Assembly (NCBI GenBank): GCA_965221345.1
Contig: CBDCSD010000002.1
Coordinates: forward strand, 868,001-932,000
Origin: Bin5 sp965221345
GTDB lineage: Bacteria > Chloroflexota > Anaerolineae > Caldilineales > Caldilineaceae
Reading direction: 5' to 3'
Length of the DNA: 64,000 nt
The notes below the pieces were generated by a model. The model saw only the letters and a program-made list of their open reading frames with translations, made no database searches and was not told the DNA's origin. Both the position numbers and the translations under genes were made by a program. Shown piece after piece: positions 8,034-20,092 of this stretch (its first letter is position 1; the number at the start of each line of letters is the position of its first letter).

Positions 8034-9122
8034 CTACAGCTTGTTCATTTCTTCCAGCACTGGCCAGAAATCCAACTGCTCCACGGCGTGACTGCGGTAT
8101 ATGCCGATGCCGTCGGCGCCGCAGCCAACCGCTACTTCGGCGGCGCGCAGCATCAGGTCGGGCTGCTGGAAGCTGCCGGGGTGGTAACAGGAAAGCTCGG
8201 CGATGACCGGTGTGCGCCCGCCGGCCACTTCGACGGCGTAGCTTAGCTGGCGCTCGAGCGCGTCGAGGTCGGAGTTGGTGCGGAACCAGATGTAGAACTC
8301 GTCGACGATGCCCTGCTCAAGCCAGGCCGGCCAGTCGTGCAGGAGCTTGAGATAGTCGTCTTTTTCGCCGGCGATCAGGGTGGTCGAAAAGACGGCGTCG
8401 GGCTGCGCCTGCTTGACCGCGGCTCGCATCTCGGTCAGGGCAAGGGTGACGTAGTCGGCGCGGAACTGCAGCCATTCGGGGTCGTCATTGGGCAGGTCGA
8501 AGGGGCTCTTGCCGTGTTTGGCCTGGAACTCGTTGACGGTGCGGTCTTCGTAACCGTAGGGGACAGCCCCGTTTTCGTCCTCGTTTCCGAGCACGAACTC
8601 GACCTGGATGCCGTCGCCTTGGGTATGGGCGAGGGTATCAACGAACTGCTGTGTCTGTTCGGCCCGCACTTCGGGGAAGGCAGCGCTCAGGTAGAGATCA
8701 TCGCCCGGCTCCAAGGTGTAGGCGCGGCTGCGGGTCAGGCTGCGGTACTGCGGGTTCTGACTCGCGAAGTCGGTCATGGTGGTGGTTACTTTGGGCGCGT
8801 CGTAGATGGGCCGGTGACTGTCCATGATGGCGCGCGCGTCGGCTGCGGTGACAGGGGGGCGCAGGAAGTCGAGGGACCAGCCATAGGTGACGCGTGCCCA
8901 GCCGTGACGGGGAAAGGAGTTGTAGTTGATGTAGGGATCGACCTTGATGCCGACGGCATGGGCGGCTTCGGTGAGGGCGCGGGTCTGGTCTCCGCCGACA
9001 ATTTTGGTGACGCCGACGTCGGCGCATTTTTGGGCCCAGGCGGGCAGGTATTCGGCATAATCGGGATCGTTGGGAATTCGCTCTACGACGGGCGGTCCCC
9101 AGAGTACGAGGCGTTCAGGCAT
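8034..9122 (-). CDS. Glycosidase-like TIM-barrel protein (GHL10/DUF187-like)
   Basis: 362 residues, no signal peptide. The layout (CADVGVTKIVGGDQTRALTEAAHAVGIKVDPYINYN, GDGIQVEFVLGNEDENG, VDEFYIWFRTNSD, GGRTPVIAELSCYHPGSFQQP, GADGIGIYRSHAVEQLDFWP) is that of a hydrolase-like (alpha/beta)8 barrel with carboxylates at strand ends. It resembles the glycosyl-hydrolase-like GHL families rather than any one CAZy family I can name with certainty. It lies next to the class V aminotransferase in the same orientation, 63 bp apart, so the two may be co-transcribed. Confidence 0.65.
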   Translation of the reverse strand: MPERLVLWGPPVVERIPNDPDYAEYLPAWAQKCADVGVTKIVGGDQTRALTEAAHAVGIKVDPYINYNSFPRHGWARVTYGWSLDFLRPPVTAADARAIMDSHRPIYDAPKVTTTMTDFASQNPQYRSLTRSRAYTLEPGDDLYLSAAFPEVRAEQTQQFVDTLAHTQGDGIQVEFVLGNEDENGAVPYGYEDRTVNEFQAKHGKSPFDLPNDDPEWLQFRADYVTLALTEMRAAVKQAQPDAVFSTTLIAGEKDDYLKLLHDWPAWLEQGIVDEFYIWFRTNSDLDALERQLSYAVEVAGGRTPVIAELSCYHPGSFQQPDLMLRAAEVAVGCGADGIGIYRSHAVEQLDFWPVLEEMNKL

Positions 9123-9185
9123 CTTCTTTTTTCCTCTTATTCGTGGAAAGTTGATGGTTAACGGCGGCGTTACCGGCCACTGTGG

Positions 9186-10376
9186 TTACAGCTCTGCGTC
9201 AATCCCTTCCAGCAGACGGTCTACCTCATCCTCATTGTTGAACGCGGCCACGGAGATGCGCATCCCGATTTTGACCGGATCCGGCGGGGCCGCCGTCAAC
9301 CATTGGGATTTAACGACGGTTCTATGGCGTTCCTGCAGCCGTGCCACGAGGCCGTCCATATCGGTCTTGGTGAACTGATCGAACATCACTGAGGTGATGC
9401 CGGCTGATTTCTCCATGTCGAGCGGGGTAATGACGCGGGCGCGGTCGATCTGGGTGAGCCCGCTCCGCAGCCGGTGGGTGAGATTGGCGATTCTCAACTG
9501 CATTGTGTCCAGGCCGATGCTTTCCATGATCTCGACGGCGCGGCCCAGGCCGACCACCAGAGCATGGTTGTAGGTGCCGATCTCGGTGCGGGAGCGGGCG
9601 GTTGGCGCAGGCGTCGAATCGTCGGGCAGCGCCCATGGGCTGCGGTCGGGAATGAAGTTGGGGCGAAAGCCGGGGATCTGTTTTTCCGAGATAAACATAT
9701 AGCCGGTACCCATGGGGCCGAGCAGCCATTTGTGGCCGGAACCGACGGCAAAGTCACAGTCGAGTTCCCGGAGGTCTACCGGCATCTGCCCGACGGACTG
9801 GGCGAGGTCGAGCATGACGGGCACGCCGGCGGCATGGGCAATGGCGGCTGCCTCCTGGACTGGGAGCAAACGGCCATCTGGGGAAGCGATGTGACTGAGG
9901 CAGATCAGGCGCGTGCGTTCGTTCAGCGCCGCGGCAAGATTCGCGAGGAGGGCTTCGTCCTCGACATCGGCCTCAAGCACCTTGACCTTGACGCCGTACT
10001 CCTGCTCTAGCGAATGGGAGAGCCCGTAGGTGCTGACATGCTCCAACGTGGTCATCACAAACTCGTCGCCCGATCGCCATCCGAGACCGCGCACAATCTG
10101 CTGCATGGCCCGCGAGGTGTTGGTCTCGATGCCCAACTCCTCTTCTTTAACGTTGAGCAGCCGTGCCAATCCGCTGCGGGCGGCGGCCTCGCGTTCAGTG
10201 TGGGCCTGGCGGCCGGCGGCGGTGGCCGGGCCGTGACGGGCCTCGGTTTCCATCGTCTCTCGCACGGCTTGCAACACGGAGTTGCTGGCGGGGCCATAGG
10301 TCCCGGTCTGAAAGTATCCGACTTCCCCCGTCATGGGAAGGTCCTGCCGAAGCTGTTCCACTGTCATACGTGACAT
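9186..10376 (-). CDS. Class V aminotransferase (PLP-dependent, fold type I)
   Basis: 396 residues, full length for cysteine-desulfurase/isopenicillin-N-epimerase-like enzymes. Motifs: GLARLLNVKEEELGIETNTSRAMQQIV, LEHVSTYGL, LICLSHIASPDGRLLPVQEAAAIAHAAGVPVMLDLAQSVGQMPVDL (the Asp that contacts the PLP nitrogen) and DFAVGSGHKWLLGPMGTGYMFI, in which the Lys after S-G-H is the Schiff-base lysine. The sequence lacks an obvious catalytic-Cys loop of desulfurases, so an epimerase, lyase or transaminase role is as likely. The next gene in the same direction encodes the glycosidase-like barrel. Confidence 0.88.
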   Translation of the reverse strand: MSRMTVEQLRQDLPMTGEVGYFQTGTYGPASNSVLQAVRETMETEARHGPATAAGRQAHTEREAAARSGLARLLNVKEEELGIETNTSRAMQQIVRGLGWRSGDEFVMTTLEHVSTYGLSHSLEQEYGVKVKVLEADVEDEALLANLAAALNERTRLICLSHIASPDGRLLPVQEAAAIAHAAGVPVMLDLAQSVGQMPVDLRELDCDFAVGSGHKWLLGPMGTGYMFISEKQIPGFRPNFIPDRSPWALPDDSTPAPTARSRTEIGTYNHALVVGLGRAVEIMESIGLDTMQLRIANLTHRLRSGLTQIDRARVITPLDMEKSAGITSVMFDQFTKTDMDGLVARLQERHRTVVKSQWLTAAPPDPVKIGMRISVAAFNNEDEVDRLLEGIDAEL

Positions 10377-10896
10377 TACCTGGGCCTTGTGCTGGTTGGG
10401 GTTTGAAAGAAGGCACTCGACGGGATGCTTTCAGGCTCAGCATACACCAGAAAGAATCACCGGAAGGGTGCTGCGAATGATAACCGACAATGACAGATTC
10501 TGTCTAAGGACACAGGTGCTGATTGGCGAAAGAGGGCATTCTGTGGGTGGGCATATACCAGCCGCGGGCGAGGCGGCTGCGTTCCCGGGAGGCATCTCCC
10601 AGAATCGAGGACGCACCGACACTGGAACGCGGGCGTCGCTTGGCTCCTGTCGATCCTTCAAACAGACCATTCGGCCGACGCGAACGGCGGCGGTTCGGAC
10701 AGTTGGGTGCCGCCAATTGTCGTGGTGACAGAGAAACAGCGGGTCAGACAGAGAGCGCCAGAGACTCAGGGTTGGCAGAATGTGGCGGCTTAGGTAAGAT
10801 TGAAGATCGCTGAGAGGGTGAAGTAAAGTGCGGCAACGTCACTTCCCAATTCTTGCCGTAGTGTGGCACGAATTTGCTTGCCAGGATCCGTGGTAA
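10377..10896. other. Gene-free 520-bp spacer with two hairpins
   Basis: No convincing CDS; one open frame of 96 codons is arginine-rich with no family features. Two adjacent perfect stems occur: CAGCCGC/GCGGCTG (10559-10579, 7-nt loop) and GGGAG/CTCCC (10587-10600, 4-nt loop). It lies between divergently oriented genes (aminotransferase on minus, permease on plus), so promoters for both must be here. I see no clean Zur-type palindrome or riboswitch and no match to RNase P, tmRNA or 6S RNA that I can defend. Confidence 0.4.
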
Positions 10897-12057
10897 GTGA
10901 ATGGCGGACAAGGATCATCACCGACCACTAACTACCAAATGGGCCAGACATCACCGCTGCCACAGGCAACTGCAGAGAGAATAGAGAACCGCTGGTTTGG
11001 TCGCCCGCGCTGGGGGATCGCGGCGTTCCTGGTTTTTGCATTCGCCGTGGTCCTGGCCAGCAGCGTCAACACACCCCAGGCCCGCTTTTTCGTGGCCGAG
11101 CGGTCCCAGACGTTCGTCACCATTTTCCTCAGCCTGTTCATCGAAGCAGCCCCATTTCTGCTGGCCGGTTCGATCGTATCGGGCATCATAGCCGTCTATG
11201 TGGATCAGGGGATGGTGGAACGCTTCATACCCGAAAATCCGTTGCTGGCGGCGCTGGCCGGCGCCGGGTTGGGCTTCGTCTTCCCGGTGTGCGAATGCGG
11301 CGTGGTGCCGGTCACGCGACGGCTCTATGGCAAGGGGCTGCCGCTGCCGGTGGGCATTGCTTTTCTGCTGGCGGCGCCGGTAATCAATCCGGTTGTAATC
11401 TTCAGTACCTACGCAGCCTTTGGTTGGGGCCCGGTGCTGTGGGGGCGGGTAGCATTCAGCATGCTGGTCGCATTTACGGTTGGGTTGATCTTCCACCTGG
11501 CCCGCCCACGCGAGATTCTTTTGCCGGAGACGCTTGCCACCGCCAGCGGTCACGACGACATTGATGACCAGAGCGACGAACACTGTGAAGACCACGATCA
11601 CGGTCATGATCACGGTCATGATCACAGTCACGGCCATTCCGCCGCGCAGCCGCGCATCTGGCAGGCTCTGGCGATGGCCGGCGATGACTTTCTGGACATG
11701 GGGCGCTTTTTGATCGCCGGTGCGCTGCTGGCAGCGGCGATGCAGACCCTGGTTCCACAGTCGACTTTGCTCGCCGTCGGTCAGGGGCCGATTATTTCTG
11801 TCTTTGTGATGATGGCGACGGCTTTCATACTGTCGGTCTGCTCGACGGTGGACGCCTTTATTGCCCTGGCCTTCAGCGGCGCCTTTACGACCGGCTCACT
11901 TTTCGGCTTCCTCGTCTTCGGCCCGATGGTGGATATCAAGAGTTCGCTGCTGTTTCTGGGTGTTTTCCGGCGGCGTACCGTCCTTTATTTGATCCTGCTG
12001 CCGCTGGCGCTGGTGGCGGTTATCGGCGTCTTCTGGAATGTACAGGTGGGAGTTTGA
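10897..12057 (+). CDS. YraQ/UPF0718-type permease with histidine-rich loop
   Basis: 386 residues with about eight membrane segments. Two family signatures are plain: FPVCECGVVPVTRRLYGKGLP (the C-E-C-G motif) and FLLAAPVINPVVIFST, with a related S-V-C-S-T-V-D-A-F-I-A segment in the second half, giving the two-fold repeat of this permease family. Between the halves is a loop rich in His-Asp/Gly repeats (11581-11637), a likely metal-binding stretch. The start is GTG at 10897; an ATG at 10939 is an alternative. It overlaps or abuts the TIGR03943 gene, its usual partner. A role in divalent-metal (perhaps zinc) handling is inferred, not shown. Confidence 0.85.
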   Translation: MNGGQGSSPTTNYQMGQTSPLPQATAERIENRWFGRPRWGIAAFLVFAFAVVLASSVNTPQARFFVAERSQTFVTIFLSLFIEAAPFLLAGSIVSGIIAVYVDQGMVERFIPENPLLAALAGAGLGFVFPVCECGVVPVTRRLYGKGLPLPVGIAFLLAAPVINPVVIFSTYAAFGWGPVLWGRVAFSMLVAFTVGLIFHLARPREILLPETLATASGHDDIDDQSDEHCEDHDHGHDHGHDHSHGHSAAQPRIWQALAMAGDDFLDMGRFLIAGALLAAAMQTLVPQSTLLAVGQGPIISVFVMMATAFILSVCSTVDAFIALAFSGAFTTGSLFGFLVFGPMVDIKSSLLFLGVFRRRTVLYLILLPLALVAVIGVFWNVQVGV

Positions 12058-12062
12058 CAGAC

Positions 12063-12929
12063 ATGTTGGCGAAAGACAGGATAGGCGAAGAGGTGTTACG
12101 TAATATTGCCAAAATGACGCGTAATCAGTTGCGTCTGCCCAAAGTGCAGGCCGCTCTCAAAGGGCTGCTTCTGCTTGGGCTGGGCATCTTTCTGCTGACG
12201 CGCATCACGTCCGGCACGCTCAACTTCTACATCAGTCAGCGCTTTGATTGGCTGACAATCGCGGCGGTGCTCGGTCTCTTTGTGGTGGGAGGAAGCTACC
12301 GCTTTTTGCTGCGAAAAGGTGAGCAAACGTCCACAGGGTCGGATGAAACAGTTCCCCGTCCGTCGGACGAGGCCGAAACATTGGCTGGAGAGGACAACCA
12401 CCAGCATAGCCACACTTTGGGTTGGTCCGGGTTTCTGCTTATCTCGCTTCCAATCATTCTCGGCCTGCTCGTGCCTCCCCGTCCTCTGGGCGTGGCGGCT
12501 CTGCAGAATCGTGAAATCAGCGCCGGGGCGTTGGATTCGGTACTGCCGGCGGCTGTGCGTTCATCGCGGGTGCAGGAAAGCAGCGAGCGTACGATTCTGG
12601 ATTGGGTACTGGCTTTTCACGAAGGCGAACGACCAGCCGAGACCGACACCGCCGACGTCATCGGTTTTGTCTACCTTGATGACGCCTCGGACGAGGTACA
12701 GTTTACCCTCACCCGCTTTGTTGTCGGCTGTTGCGCTGCGGATGCGATGGCGGTCGGCCTGCCGGTCAGCCTGGCGGCCGGTCTGCGTTCTGAAAACGAG
12801 TTGGCGGAAGGCCAGTGGGTGCGGGTCGTTGGACAGTTCGCCACCCCCGCAGGCAGTGCGCTGCCGGTGCTTATGGCGGAGCAGCTGGACGCTGTGCCGG
12901 AACCGAACCAACCTTATCTTTATCCCTGA
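12063..12929 (+). CDS. TIGR03943/DUF1980 family membrane protein
   Basis: 288 residues from the ATG at 12063, which has GGTGGGAG 11 nt upstream. A TTG at 12054, overlapping the previous stop, is an alternative. Two or three N-terminal membrane segments (LLLLGLGIFLLTRI; WLTIAAVLGLFVVGGSYRFL; FLLISLPIILGLLVPP) precede a soluble C-terminal domain containing FVVGCCAADAMAVGLPV, the paired-Cys motif of the family. A short HQHSH stretch lies in the cytosolic or extracytosolic loop. The gene follows a YraQ-type permease almost without gap; this pair is conserved in many bacteria and has been linked to metal trafficking, which I treat as plausible only. Confidence 0.83.
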   Translation: MLAKDRIGEEVLRNIAKMTRNQLRLPKVQAALKGLLLLGLGIFLLTRITSGTLNFYISQRFDWLTIAAVLGLFVVGGSYRFLLRKGEQTSTGSDETVPRPSDEAETLAGEDNHQHSHTLGWSGFLLISLPIILGLLVPPRPLGVAALQNREISAGALDSVLPAAVRSSRVQESSERTILDWVLAFHEGERPAETDTADVIGFVYLDDASDEVQFTLTRFVVGCCAADAMAVGLPVSLAAGLRSENELAEGQWVRVVGQFATPAGSALPVLMAEQLDAVPEPNQPYLYP

Positions 12930-13003
12930 CCCCGGTGACAGGATGGCAGTGATGACGGGCCAGCACCACCTGCGGCCTGAGCCAGTCACCAGCCCCTAAA
13001 ATT

Positions 13004-14143
13004 ATGAGCCGATTTGATCTGACCGTGTTGTCGCTTCTCAGCCTGTGCGCGCTGTTGGTGCTGGGCCTGTGGGGGCAAAGCCGCCGAGTTGCGGGGGATG
13101 ACGGCGTCTCCTACGTGCTCTACAAGACGGTCGATGAGGTCGGACGGGCCCAGTTGCACGCGCTGCCGTTCACGGATGAAGAGATTGGCGGCGACTTGCC
13201 ATCTCGACCCCTGACCCCGGCTGAAGTTAGTGTGTGGGATTTCGCGCCATCGCCCGACGGCAGGCTGATCGCCTACGGGGCACTGGGGGCGATGGGATTC
13301 AGCGATCTGCGGCTGATCGATTTGGCCAGCGGACAGGACAGACCGTTGTTGACCTGCGAGAATGCCTCATGCAGCGGACCGAGTTGGTCATCCAACGGCC
13401 AATATCTGGCCTACACGCGTCGTTCGGTAAACGCGTTCGCTTCCGGCCTGCTCAGCCCGCCGCGGATCTGGATCGTGGATGTGGCGACGGGCGAAACAGC
13501 GGCGATCTTCAGCGACAGCCAACGTCTTGGCCTCGATGCCCGCTGGTCTGCTGATGGGGAGTGGCTCTGTTTCGTTGCGCCGGAGGAACAGAAGCTGGCA
13601 GTTATCAATCTAACGGCAGGGTCGGCGGGCGAGACCGGGCAGACCGCTTTCTATCCAACTGCCACCGGTGAGACATGCGCCTGGGACAGTTCCCGAAGCC
13701 GGCTGTATACAACTGATTTCAGGCAGAGCGGCGATGGATGGATGACCCATCTGATCGCGATCGACGTGGAAAGCGGCGAGCAGGTCGAGTTGAGCGGAGC
13801 GGGGAGCGCCACTTTGGCCCTGGTCCACGACAGTTCGGCCGTGCCGTCCGCGGACGGCGCCTGGCTCGCGTTTCAGCGTAAAGAGTTGGAAGGCCCGGGC
13901 GCGACGCGGGGTAGCCAGATCTGGCGGATGCGCCCGGACGGCACGGAGGCGACCGCGCTGACGGCAGATCCCGCCTACGACCACGGGCCGCCGGTCTGGA
14001 GTCCCGACGGGCGCTTTCTCATCACCCGCCGGTTTCCCCTGCGCGGGCCGGATGTTGTGGCCTCGCTGTGGCTGATCGAGGTGGAGACCGGCGCGCTGCG
14101 TCTCCTGGTGGAGCCGGGGGACTTTCCGGCCATTGCACGATAA
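13004..14143 (+). CDS. TolB-like WD40/beta-propeller protein with N-terminal membrane anchor
   Basis: 379 residues. A single hydrophobic N-terminal segment (LTVLSLLSLCALLVLGLW) without a clear signal-peptidase site suggests an uncleaved anchor. The body has repeated propeller units of the PD40 type: FAPSPDGRLIAYGALG, PSWSSNGQYLAYTRRS, ARWSADGEWLCFVAPE, VPSADGAWLAFQRKE and PVWSPDGRFLITRRF, i.e. five or six S-x-D-G-x-x-hydrophobic-A/hydrophobic blades. It is probably extracytoplasmic. It follows the metal permease genes by 74 bp and may be in the same transcript; no specific ligand is evident. Confidence 0.8.
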   Translation: MSRFDLTVLSLLSLCALLVLGLWGQSRRVAGDDGVSYVLYKTVDEVGRAQLHALPFTDEEIGGDLPSRPLTPAEVSVWDFAPSPDGRLIAYGALGAMGFSDLRLIDLASGQDRPLLTCENASCSGPSWSSNGQYLAYTRRSVNAFASGLLSPPRIWIVDVATGETAAIFSDSQRLGLDARWSADGEWLCFVAPEEQKLAVINLTAGSAGETGQTAFYPTATGETCAWDSSRSRLYTTDFRQSGDGWMTHLIAIDVESGEQVELSGAGSATLALVHDSSAVPSADGAWLAFQRKELEGPGATRGSQIWRMRPDGTEATALTADPAYDHGPPVWSPDGRFLITRRFPLRGPDVVASLWLIEVETGALRLLVEPGDFPAIAR

Positions 14144-14219
14144 CGGCAGTAGTCGGCGGTTCCGGTGAGCTGTACTGGTCACCATCTACTGACCACGAGC
14201 AGCCGGCCAGCGGTGTTTG

Positions 14220-17009
<2,790 letters not shown>

Positions 17010-17051
17010 CAGGATTCTCCGTTTCGCGACATGGATTTCCCACGAGACGCG

Positions 17052-18287
17052 CTACGCTTTTTGCGCTCGGACGGGCTGGATCGGCATCCGCCGCATCAGC
17101 CCGAAGATGGCCAGCACCATCAAGAATGACGTGGCCGCACCAGTCCAGTATGGGATTGTCGGCCCCCGGGCGAAGAGGACACCGGCGATGGCCGTGCTGA
17201 TGATCGTGGACAGATTTACGCTCGATTGAAACATACCCAGTACGCCGCCCCGATCTTGATCAGCCACCAGTGAGGTGGACATCGACTGTAGGGGTGGACT
17301 CGCGAGGCCAAAACCGACGGCAAAAAAGAGCGAGCCGAATGCCCCGAGCCATGGCGTTGTAACGAGCGCGTAGATCGTCATGCCGATCGTACGCAGGACG
17401 CTGCCGATCACGACAAGTTGGCCTTCGTCAAAACGCCGCGCCAACCGGCGCAGCAGGTAGGTCTGTGTGAACAGCTGGGACACGCCGACAACGGACAGCA
17501 ACAGGCCGATGCCGACGTCGGTGACCTGCCGGCTTTCGCCCTGGAACAGTACCGCTTCTCCGAACAGCGCAAACGTAGACTGCAGTAGCCCCAGGGCAAA
17601 CTGACCTAAAAAGGCGATCAGGAGAATCGTCATCAGCGGCAGGGCCCAGGGGGCGCCCCGCAGTAGGCTGCCGATGGTGAGGCTGCCGGCGCGACGCGCG
17701 CGGGCACGCAGCCTTTCCTCTGCCGAGAGCGTCTCGTCCAGCGCGTACCAGGTGAGCAGGACGACGGCGGACGCCGCCACCGCCGCCGCCAGAAATGGCA
17801 CTGTGGCGCCATAGGCCGCGGCGAGCACGCCGCCCAGGGCGGGGCCGAAGATAAAACCCAGGCCAAAAGCGGCGAAGATGTAGCCCAGGCTCTCGGTGCG
17901 CTTTTCCCGCGGCGTGATGTCGGTAATATATGCCTGGGCTACGATGATATTGCCGCCGGTGATCCCATCCAGGATGCGGGCAAAGAAGAGCCAGCCAAAG
18001 CTGGGCGCAAAGGCCAGCATGACAAAGCTGATGACCGTCCCGATCTGGCTGACGATCAGAACCGGAATCCGTCCGTAATGATCGGACAGGCGGCCGACAT
18101 AGGGACCGGAGAGGAATTGGGCGGCAAAGAAAGCGGAGGTGAGCAGGGTGATCATCTCTGCCGACATATGAAATTGCCGCTGCGCATACAGCGGCAGGAC
18201 AGGAAAAATCAGAGACGCACCCAGCATCTGTACAAAGACGACCAGCAGGATTGTCAGCAGTCGTCTGTCGATCGTGCCAAGCTTCAT
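17052..18287 (-). CDS. MFS transporter
   Basis: 411 residues with about twelve hydrophobic spans. The loop 2-3 motif A reads GRLSDHYGRIPVL, close to the DHA1/TetA consensus. The first span (LLTILLVVFVQMLGASLIFPVLPLY) and motif C-like region (GLGFIFGPALGGVLAA) also fit the DHA1 drug/proton antiporter branch. A second, weaker motif A-like loop (RRLARRFDEGQLVVIG) opens the C-terminal half. It lies upstream of the UxaA-like gene in the same orientation with a 42-bp gap, so uptake of a sugar acid is possible, but efflux is more typical of this branch. Confidence 0.9.
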   Translation of the reverse strand: MKLGTIDRRLLTILLVVFVQMLGASLIFPVLPLYAQRQFHMSAEMITLLTSAFFAAQFLSGPYVGRLSDHYGRIPVLIVSQIGTVISFVMLAFAPSFGWLFFARILDGITGGNIIVAQAYITDITPREKRTESLGYIFAAFGLGFIFGPALGGVLAAAYGATVPFLAAAVAASAVVLLTWYALDETLSAEERLRARARRAGSLTIGSLLRGAPWALPLMTILLIAFLGQFALGLLQSTFALFGEAVLFQGESRQVTDVGIGLLLSVVGVSQLFTQTYLLRRLARRFDEGQLVVIGSVLRTIGMTIYALVTTPWLGAFGSLFFAVGFGLASPPLQSMSTSLVADQDRGGVLGMFQSSVNLSTIISTAIAGVLFARGPTIPYWTGAATSFLMVLAIFGLMRRMPIQPVRAQKA

Positions 18288-18411
18288 GCGTTCGCTCGCC
18301 GCCGGCAGGGTCGTCGATAGCAGTGGGGCAGCTGTTCGGTCGGGGTCAGGTCAGGAGACCAGAACAGGCACAAGGACCCGTCGGGGCGCCACGGTCTTGA
18401 CGGATCACGAC

Positions 18412-19707
18412 TCATGGCTGGATCTGTTCCTCTTGGGGCTCCTCCTGAGGTACAGTCAGCGAAAGGCCAACCCAAAGGTTATTGGGATCTTCGCCGATCA
18501 GATCCTTATTGGCGTCGTAAATTTCTGTCCAGCGGTCTGAGTCTCCGTACAGCCGAAGTGCAATGTGCCGCAGGTTTTCGCCTTCCCGAACAAGGTAAGT
18601 CTCGGGCAGATCCACCTCCAGCCCGCTGTGGTCGATCGACGTAACCTTTTCGATCTCTGCCACCAACCCCAACAACTCGATCTGAACAGATGTCATCGGC
18701 ACGGTTCCCTGCACAATCAGTTCGCCGGGGGGCGCTCCCGGGGCCCACGAAGCCTGTATCCCGAGGGCGGCCAGGTCCGAACGGTTCTGTTCATTGAGGA
18801 AGGTGGTCAGGTCGAAGGACTGTACACGTGCCGCGGCGATAATCGTCGCCTTCACGTCAGGAGACGCGCTGCTTATCGCAGTGGGTGTCGGCGGCGATTG
18901 TGTTGGCTCCGGCGTGGGAAGCGTTGTGGCAGTTGGGGGCGCGGCAGACGACATTTCGGGCGTCGGCGTGTTTTCAATAGCGGCGGCGCTGAACTGGGAG
19001 CCGGTTTCAGGCTCGTCATCTGCGCCGGTGGCCACGGGCGGTTCGTCTCTGGTGAAGGAGGAGTAGAATGACGTCAGTTGGTCCGGTATGGTGCGCAGTT
19101 GGCGCAGTGCAGTCAGCAGAGAATCGCCCGAGCCTCGCGAGAAGAAGATGACGACCAGCAGCGCCGCGGCGATAGGAATTGCCCAAGGAAGGCGATTGCG
19201 CCGCATACTGAAGGCGCCCTTTTTTGCAACTTGCTTTTTGTTCAGTGGGGCCGGGTAATACTCAGTGCTGAACTGTCGACTGGCCTTGCCCACTGCGAGT
19301 TGCGTTCCTTTGGCGCGGCCCCGTTTGCGGGCCTCTTCCCGTCGCCCCAATTGGAGTTGTTCCTGGTGCGAGCGCAGCAGCCATTCGCCCTCGCTGCGCA
19401 GGATGTCATCGGCGGGGATGGCGGACACGTGCTCCCGCATCTCTTTGAATTCTCCGCGTTTGCGATAGATGAGAGCTGCCAGCAGGTGCAACTCGGGCGC
19501 CTCCAGCAACGAAATCCCCTGATCGATTCCCTCCAGCGCGGCCACCTCATTTCCCATCGAATAATGTTCGAGGGCGCGATGATAGACCGTCCGGGTCATC
19601 TCCGCGGGTGTATAGTGTGAGGCGACATTTGCGTCACAGGCGGGGCAATTCGAGAACGACGAGGTTACATCTACCGGAGCGCCGCATTCGGGACAAGCCA
19701 AGTGCAT
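18412..19707 (-). CDS. Zinc-ribbon, TPR-like, single-span membrane protein with C-terminal LysM
   Basis: 431 residues. Residues 1-25 form a zinc ribbon (CPECGAPV ... CPACDA). Helical repeats follow (YHRALEHYSMGNEVAALEGIDQGI, ELHLLAALIYRKRGEFKEM), resembling a TPR pair. Near 180 there is one membrane span (LPWAIPIAAALLVVIFFS) preceded by basic residues, so the N-terminal half should be cytoplasmic. A Thr/Pro-rich linker, a small alpha/beta domain resembling BON (FLNEQNRSDLAALGIQASW) and a LysM domain (YLVREGENLRHIALRLYGDSDRWTEIYDANKDLI) make up the outer half. It may couple an internal signal or partner to the envelope. The composition is unusual but has no assigned function. Confidence 0.72.
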   Translation of the reverse strand: MHLACPECGAPVDVTSSFSNCPACDANVASHYTPAEMTRTVYHRALEHYSMGNEVAALEGIDQGISLLEAPELHLLAALIYRKRGEFKEMREHVSAIPADDILRSEGEWLLRSHQEQLQLGRREEARKRGRAKGTQLAVGKASRQFSTEYYPAPLNKKQVAKKGAFSMRRNRLPWAIPIAAALLVVIFFSRGSGDSLLTALRQLRTIPDQLTSFYSSFTRDEPPVATGADDEPETGSQFSAAAIENTPTPEMSSAAPPTATTLPTPEPTQSPPTPTAISSASPDVKATIIAAARVQSFDLTTFLNEQNRSDLAALGIQASWAPGAPPGELIVQGTVPMTSVQIELLGLVAEIEKVTSIDHSGLEVDLPETYLVREGENLRHIALRLYGDSDRWTEIYDANKDLIGEDPNNLWVGLSLTVPQEEPQEEQIQP

Positions 19708-19948
19708 ACTATCCTATCCAGACCGCTTACTGCGTTGTGTGTTGCGTATTGATTTTTCGGTAAGTTTCGGCGATCAGAAAGTCGCAAATAGTTAGCCTAC
19801 GGTCACTCCACACTTTCGGGTTGAGTGCGGTGACCAGAGACCAGAAATTGTTCTGGGTTAGAATGTTATCCTTGTGGCAAGCTGATCCGGGGAAAACAGA
19901 CTTGCGTGCCGGTGTATGGGACTCTCATATTGAACGCAGCCGCTTTAT

Positions 19949-19977
19949 TTGACCGCGCTCGGTTCTGCCGATACAAT
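19949..19977 (+). promoter_or_regulatory. Sigma-70-type promoter of tRNA-Sec
   Basis: TTGACC (19949-19954) and TACAAT (19972-19977) are separated by 17 nt. The predicted transcription start, 7-8 nt past the -10 box, falls on 19984-19985, exactly the first base of the tRNA. The fit is one of the best promoter matches in the window. Confidence 0.6.
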
Positions 19978-19984
19978 AGCCAAC

Positions 19985-20081
<97 letters not shown>

Positions 20082-20092
20082 AACTATCTAAC

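Noticed and set aside
10377..10896. Spacer considered as a structured RNA (RNase P, SRP, 6S)
   Set aside because: Two small hairpins only; none of the conserved cores of those RNAs is visible.
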